A program made the translations under genes and the position numbers. Shown here piece after piece: positions 5,222 to 6,539 of a stretch of DNA of 6,539 nt. The notes under the pieces were generated by a model that made no database searches, was not told the origin of the DNA, and saw only the letters and a program-made list of their open reading frames with translations. The stretch is from Candidatus Zixiibacteriota bacterium (lineage in GTDB: Bacteria > Zixibacteria > MSB-5A5 > SM1-73), in NCBI GenBank assembly GCA_022866585.1, contig JALHUP010000109.1, positions 1 through 6,539 on the forward strand. The letters are read 5' to 3'. Within the stretch, counting starts at the first letter, position 1, and every line of letters starts with the position of its first letter.

Positions 5222-6119
5222 ATTTTCTACATAGGCTTTCCATCTGTTTATGTGCCTGATATGAGCTTCTAACCAATGGACCGGACTCCACGTGCGAAAA
5301 TCCCATCCCTTCTCCTATACTTTTCAATTCAGCAAATTCGTCCGGTTGATAATATTTCAATACCGGCAGATGTTCTCTTGAAGGACTTAAATACTGCCCA
5401 ATGGTCAAAAGATCACAATTTACATTTCTCAAATCCTCCATGAAGTTGACTATCTCTTCCCATATTTCCCCAAGCCCCACCATGATCCCGGATTTAGTTA
5501 TAAGATTCTGATCATAATTTTTTGCAGCATGAAGTAAGTTCAAAGACCTTTGATAATCCGCACCTCTTCTTACCTGGGGATAAAGCCTTTCCACTGTTTC
5601 TAAATTATGATTCAAAACATCCGGTTTTGCCTCCAGAACTATCTTCAAGGATTCGAAAGAGCCTAAGAGATCGGGGATCAACACCTCTACTCTACAGTCA
5701 GGAATTAGATTTCTGATTTCTTGAATGGTTTGGGCAAAAAGAGATGCTCCTCCGTCCGAAAGATCATCTCTGGTCACTGAAGTTATAACCGCATACGCAA
5801 GTCCCAATTCCTTTACAGCAAAGGCGACTCGTTTGGGTTCGTCCTTGTCCACCTCTTGAGGCGTTCCCCTTTTTACATCACAGAACCTGCATCCTCGGGT
5901 GCAGATGTTACCTAAGATTAAAAAAGTAGCGGTTTTGTTTTCGAAACAGTGGTTTATGTTAGGACAGTTCGCTTCCTGGCAAACCGTATGCAGACTCGAA
6001 TCCGCCAAAAGGGATTTTAACAGGCGATAGTTTTCTCCCCAAGAAGTGTTCACCCTTAGCCACTGTGGTCGTTTAATATGCAAATTGAACCTCAACGAAA
6101 GAGGTTGACTTTGACTCAT
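5220..6119 (-). CDS. lipA: Lipoyl synthase (radical SAM)
   Basis: The protein is 299 residues from the ATG at 6119, typical for LipA. It inserts two sulfur atoms into octanoyl groups bound to the E2 or H subunits of 2-oxoacid dehydrogenases and the glycine cleavage system. Both iron-sulfur clusters are accounted for. C47, C52 and C58 in CQEANCPNINHC bind the sacrificial auxiliary cluster, with the serine of C-terminal RSSYQAH (284-290) as the fourth ligand. C73, C77 and C80 in CTRGCRFCDV form the radical SAM cluster. Other family motifs are TSVTRDDLSDGGA, EVLIPDLLG, NHNLETVERLYPQVRRGADY, KSGIMVGLGE and TIGQYLSPSREHLPV. The open frame also allows a TTG two codons upstream (6125); neither start has a clear Shine-Dalgarno. 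lipB is not in the window. trxB is divergent. Confidence 0.97.
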   Translation of the reverse strand: MSQSQPLSLRFNLHIKRPQWLRVNTSWGENYRLLKSLLADSSLHTVCQEANCPNINHCFENKTATFLILGNICTRGCRFCDVKRGTPQEVDKDEPKRVAFAVKELGLAYAVITSVTRDDLSDGGASLFAQTIQEIRNLIPDCRVEVLIPDLLGSFESLKIVLEAKPDVLNHNLETVERLYPQVRRGADYQRSLNLLHAAKNYDQNLITKSGIMVGLGEIWEEIVNFMEDLRNVNCDLLTIGQYLSPSREHLPVLKYYQPDEFAELKSIGEGMGFSHVESGPLVRSSYQAHKQMESLCRK

Positions 6120-6211
6120 TATCAAGCTAAATTAAAATAACAATTATGCTTCAAAAAGCAAGACCAAATATGAGTAACTTTGCCACATACTAAAGAAACG
6201 AGGAGCAAATC
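6120..6211. promoter_or_regulatory. Divergent lipA/trxB intergenic region
   Basis: This AT-rich 92-base spacer must hold the promoters for lipA (minus) and trxB (plus) if both start locally. On the minus strand CATAAT lies about 25-30 bases before the lipA start and resembles a -10 box, but no good -35 is spaced correctly. No plus-strand pair is convincing, and no riboswitch or long dyad is apparent. Confidence 0.4.
6200..6205 (+). promoter_or_regulatory. trxB: Shine-Dalgarno GAGGAG of trxB
   Basis: GAGGAG ends six bases before the ATG at 6212 and fixes the trxB start. Confidence 0.8.
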
Positions 6212-6539
6212 ATGGTGGAAAAAAAGATTTACGATTTAATAATTATTGGCGGTGGGCCAGCAGGTTTGACTGCGGGCATCTATGCCACCAGAGGGAGACT
6301 ATCTACTTTGCTTCTGGATAAACTCGCCCCGGGTGGATTGGTTGCATCTACTGAATGGGTGGAAAACTATCCCGGCTTTCCTGAAGGTATAGCTGGCGCG
6401 GACTTGATGAAAAAAATGGAGGAACAGGCACAAAAATTTGGGCTGGAAATAATTTCCATCAAAGAAGTTCTTTCAGTCGATTTCAAAAACAAGATAAAAA
6501 CCATCAAAGTTGAAGAGGGGGAATATAAAACCAAAGCCG
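6212..6539 (+). CDS. trxB: Thioredoxin reductase (N-terminal part; runs off the right edge)
   Basis: The frame is open for 109 codons to the edge, about one third of a usual 300-330-residue protein. YDLIIIGGGPAGLTAGIYATR carries the FAD-binding Rossmann motif GGGPAG (13-18). PGG, then TEWVENYPGFPEGIAGADLM and the helix MEEQAQKFGLE, are characteristic of the low-molecular-weight thioredoxin reductase family, which passes electrons from NADPH through FAD to thioredoxin. The usual glutamine after PGG is leucine here (PGGLVAST), a mild departure. The redox-active CxxC and the NADPH domain lie beyond the window, so a related ferredoxin- or NADH-linked reductase, or a CxxC-less ferredoxin--NADP reductase type, cannot be excluded. 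It is cytoplasmic. The start is set by GAGGAG six bases upstream; the gene is divergent from lipA. Confidence 0.92.
   Translation, partial: MVEKKIYDLIIIGGGPAGLTAGIYATRGRLSTLLLDKLAPGGLVASTEWVENYPGFPEGIAGADLMKKMEEQAQKFGLEIISIKEVLSVDFKNKIKTIKVEEGEYKTKA

Noticed and set aside
2380..5716. Plus-strand frames of 60-90 codons opposite the PHP, ogt and lipA genes
   Set aside because: All are shadows of genes with complete catalytic motifs on the minus strand.
2503..6119. A functional gene cluster or novel system from lipA to the PHP gene
   Set aside because: Same strand, but gaps of about 180-370 bases filled with repeats and no common pathway. These look like independent housekeeping genes.

Overview
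The window comes from a bacterial chromosome of moderate-to-low GC. The gene set is ordinary housekeeping and repair: lipoyl synthase, thioredoxin reductase, an O6-alkylguanine DNA alkyltransferase, a metallo-beta-lactamase-fold hydrolase, a PHP-family phosphatase and an RNase H-like/TPR protein. A partial secreted protein carries a 'WEDERNGDIDIFAQ' module, and the gaps between genes are full of hairpin and foldback repeats. Secreted proteins of this kind and such repeat-rich gaps recall uncultivated Gram-negative-type lineages known mainly from metagenomes. That is an impression; nothing here fixes the phylum.

Layout, left to right. Bases 1-536 hold the 5' part of a minus-strand exported protein that runs off the left edge. 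Bases 537-1036 contain no supported gene, but carry two dyad-symmetric sites upstream of that gene and a cluster of hairpins next to the following gene. The minus strand then carries, in order of increasing coordinate, a DEDD-type RNase H-like exonuclease domain fused to TPRs (1037-2350), a PHP phosphatase (2503-3342, probable TTG start), an MBL-fold hydrolase (3635-4267), ogt (4536-5039) and lipA (5220-6119). A short divergent intergenic region separates lipA from plus-strand trxB, which is cut by the right edge.

The five complete minus-strand genes are co-oriented (transcribed lipA, ogt, MBL, PHP, RNase H/TPR), but gaps of about 150-370 bases separate them and each gap has its own repeat. 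A tight operon is therefore unlikely, and no shared pathway joins them. lipA (lipoate cofactor assembly) and trxB (thiol redox) share only an upstream region.

I see no CRISPR array, phage module, defence cassette, RNA gene or biosynthetic cluster. The most informative non-genic structure is at 3475-3631. There a 128-base foldback (MITE-like) element, flanked by a 6-base direct repeat, interrupts another palindromic repeat, and removing the element with one copy of the direct repeat restores a perfect palindrome. Two neighbouring hairpins at 3364-3422 have created an apparent N-terminal extension of the PHP gene.
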